From positions 22,618,326 through 22,682,325 of the forward strand of contig CM055108.1 in the NCBI GenBank assembly GCA_029204225.1: 64,000 bases of DNA, written 5' to 3'. Both the position numbers and the translations under genes were made by a program. Below, piece after piece: positions 62,591-64,000 of this stretch. Numbering within the stretch: the stretch's first letter is position 1; every line of letters starts with the position of its first letter. The notes below the pieces were generated by a model. The model made no database searches, had not been told where the DNA came from, and was given only the letters and a program-made list of their open reading frames with translations. The stretch comes from Diphasiastrum complanatum (lineage: Eukaryota; Streptophyta; Lycopodiopsida; Lycopodiales; Lycopodiaceae).

Positions 62591-64000
62591 TCTCCTAATC
62601 CTTCTCATATGAAACGCGCCCCTGTTTACAAGTTTAATAATGCTTACAATCATCTCTACTAAGATGCTCCTCCATACTCCGTAATTTTCCATATGATAGC
62701 CCACTCCAGTCCCAGACATCTTTCCTTCTTCATACTGCCGCTTCCATGGCCTTCCCATCCAAGCATCGTAGGAAATCCACATACACGAAGTTTTGTCATC
62801 TTCACCAACCTTGGTATCAGGATATATGCAAACAACTTCACCTTCAAGTCAATTCTGCACAATCCCCCCATCTTCGACATCTCAGACGTCTATATAGCTA
62901 TACTTGTCATTATAAAAAAAGTATACACGAATCTTCCAAAGGGAAACGCCTTGTGGATCTTCTATATAGCTCCTCATCTGGTGCTATTTGGCGTGGGTTT
63001 ATTCCCCGTGCCCTACCTCCACTCTGAGAGATTTACCTAGTTGCATTGAATATGCCACCTTACTTTATACTTTTCCCATTGATCCGATTGTTATATCTCC
63101 TCGTCCCTCCACTTTCTCCTTTTTTACTCCTACCATGGTCTCCCTTGCCATTGAGAAAATGAAGACCCACCGTGCTCAGGATGTCGAGGATCCGGAATCC
63201 GAACTCTTGAATCATGCTGCTGATATTCTCTCACCTATTTTAGCCTCACTCCTTAATTAGGCTGTCATCTCTGGATTTCCCCTTACATGGTGTACTAACA
63301 TCATCCATCCCATCCACAAGAGTGGTGATCCCATGAAACCGGATAACTATCGTACCATTATGATTGAGCATGTTGGGGCTAAACACTATGGCACTATCCT
63401 TCAAACAGCGGTCAGCTGTGAGGCAGAGACACGGAGGTTACATGCTTTGGGTCAGGTTGGCTTCAGGAAGCAGCACTCTACCACTGATCATGTGTTCACT
63501 CTTCGGGTTGTTATTGAGGAAGCTAGATCCAGACGTGAGAAGAGTATATTGTTCCTTTGTGGATTTCCGAAAAGCGTTTGACTCTGTCCCACGTCATATG
63601 CTTATCCAGAGATTGATAGATCTTGATTTTTCCACTAATATTGGCTGTCATGGCGCTTTATGAGCAGGTTTGGGGATGCTTCAGATTAGCTATTCACACT
63701 AGGGGGACAACCACTTGAGGTGGTATCCTCTTACACCTATTTGGGGACTTCCTTCACTGGTCCTGCTTTCAGTATGAGATACGCGGCCACAGCTAGACTA
63801 AGGAAGGGGCTTGCTGCGTTGGTTAGTCTCGAGTGCCTTTGTTTCAGGAAGCACATTCGGGATGCCCCGAGTAAGTGTAACCTATTTGATACTATTGTTG
63901 CACCCACAGCTATGTATGCAATAGAGGCTTGGTGCACCGGGAATCCTGAGTCAGAGTGCCAGGATTCTCCAGTCACAATTGGCTCTCTCATTTCATATGT
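62591..64000 (+). pseudogene. LINE RT and C-terminus, running out of the window
   Basis: [36 protein letters not shown] and [19 protein letters not shown] are RT motifs. A deletion at about 63670-63695 removes the Y-A-D-D region, and VSSYTYLGTSFTGPAFSMR and PTAMYAIEAW resume the C-terminal part. It continues past base 64000. Confidence 0.87.

Noticed and set aside
1-64000. CRISPR arrays, bacterial operons, tRNA or rRNA genes
   Set aside because: No evenly spaced repeats, no Shine-Dalgarno-led operons and no cloverleaf or rRNA sequence were recognised; the tRNA-like words are retroelement primer sites.

Overview
This is a eukaryotic, AT-rich, land-plant-type nuclear window, dominated by Ty1/copia and Ty3/gypsy LTR retrotransposons (including chromodomain-bearing gypsy) and RT/endonuclease LINEs. 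I see no bacterial, organellar or RNA genes. All but the two ends of the window is one multi-exon gene on the minus strand. The organism is inferred to be a large-genome plant with flagellated sperm (a fern is my first guess; cycad, Ginkgo or lycophyte also possible). The reasons are that the gene resembles the cilium-associated LRRC9 family, that introns reach 19 kb, and that they are packed with plant-type retroelements. No species is named by the sequence itself.

The gene. Fifteen exons between 61303 and 8076 can be joined with canonical splice sites (one GC-AG exception) in a continuous frame: 3,471 coding bases, 1,156 residues plus stop. The 5' end lies beyond base 64000. In order, the protein has a PARP/ADP-ribosyltransferase-like fold whose catalytic His and Glu positions look replaced (residues about 1-233), a first SDS22-type leucine-rich-repeat block (about 314-455), a linker, two further LRR blocks (about 560-735 and 790-1060) each closed by an 'LDG' or 'FDG' cap, and a Ser-rich tail. 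Only about 6.5% of the 53-kb span is coding.

Layout, low to high coordinate. 1-6169: two decayed copia elements downstream of the gene, the second with a 5' LTR and tRNA-Met primer site. 6170-8075: 3' flank or UTR. 8076-9033: last three exons. 9034-21261: 12.2-kb GC-AG intron with a copia element bounded by two LTRs and a TGTTA target duplication (9213-14315), a foldback element (15508-16128) and a gypsy element with a GTCCC target duplication (17159-20457). 21262-24099: four exons. 24100-34833: 10.7-kb intron with a gypsy LTR split by a second, nested gypsy (28554-31066) and a gutted copia (31408-33395). 34834-35723: two exons. 35724-54884: 19.2-kb intron with a gypsy element (38789-41895), LINE relics (45583-49560) and a gypsy gag-protease relic (50919-52240). 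54885-55988: three exons. 55989-59628: intron filled by a LINE. 59629-61303: three exons of the PARP-like domain, one of them partly duplicated in tandem. 61620-64000: another LINE, plus strand, in the next intron upstream.

None of the mobile elements looks autonomous: every one has stops, frameshifts or lost domains. The gene's exons, by contrast, are free of stops and keep phase across all 14 introns, so the host gene looks intact.
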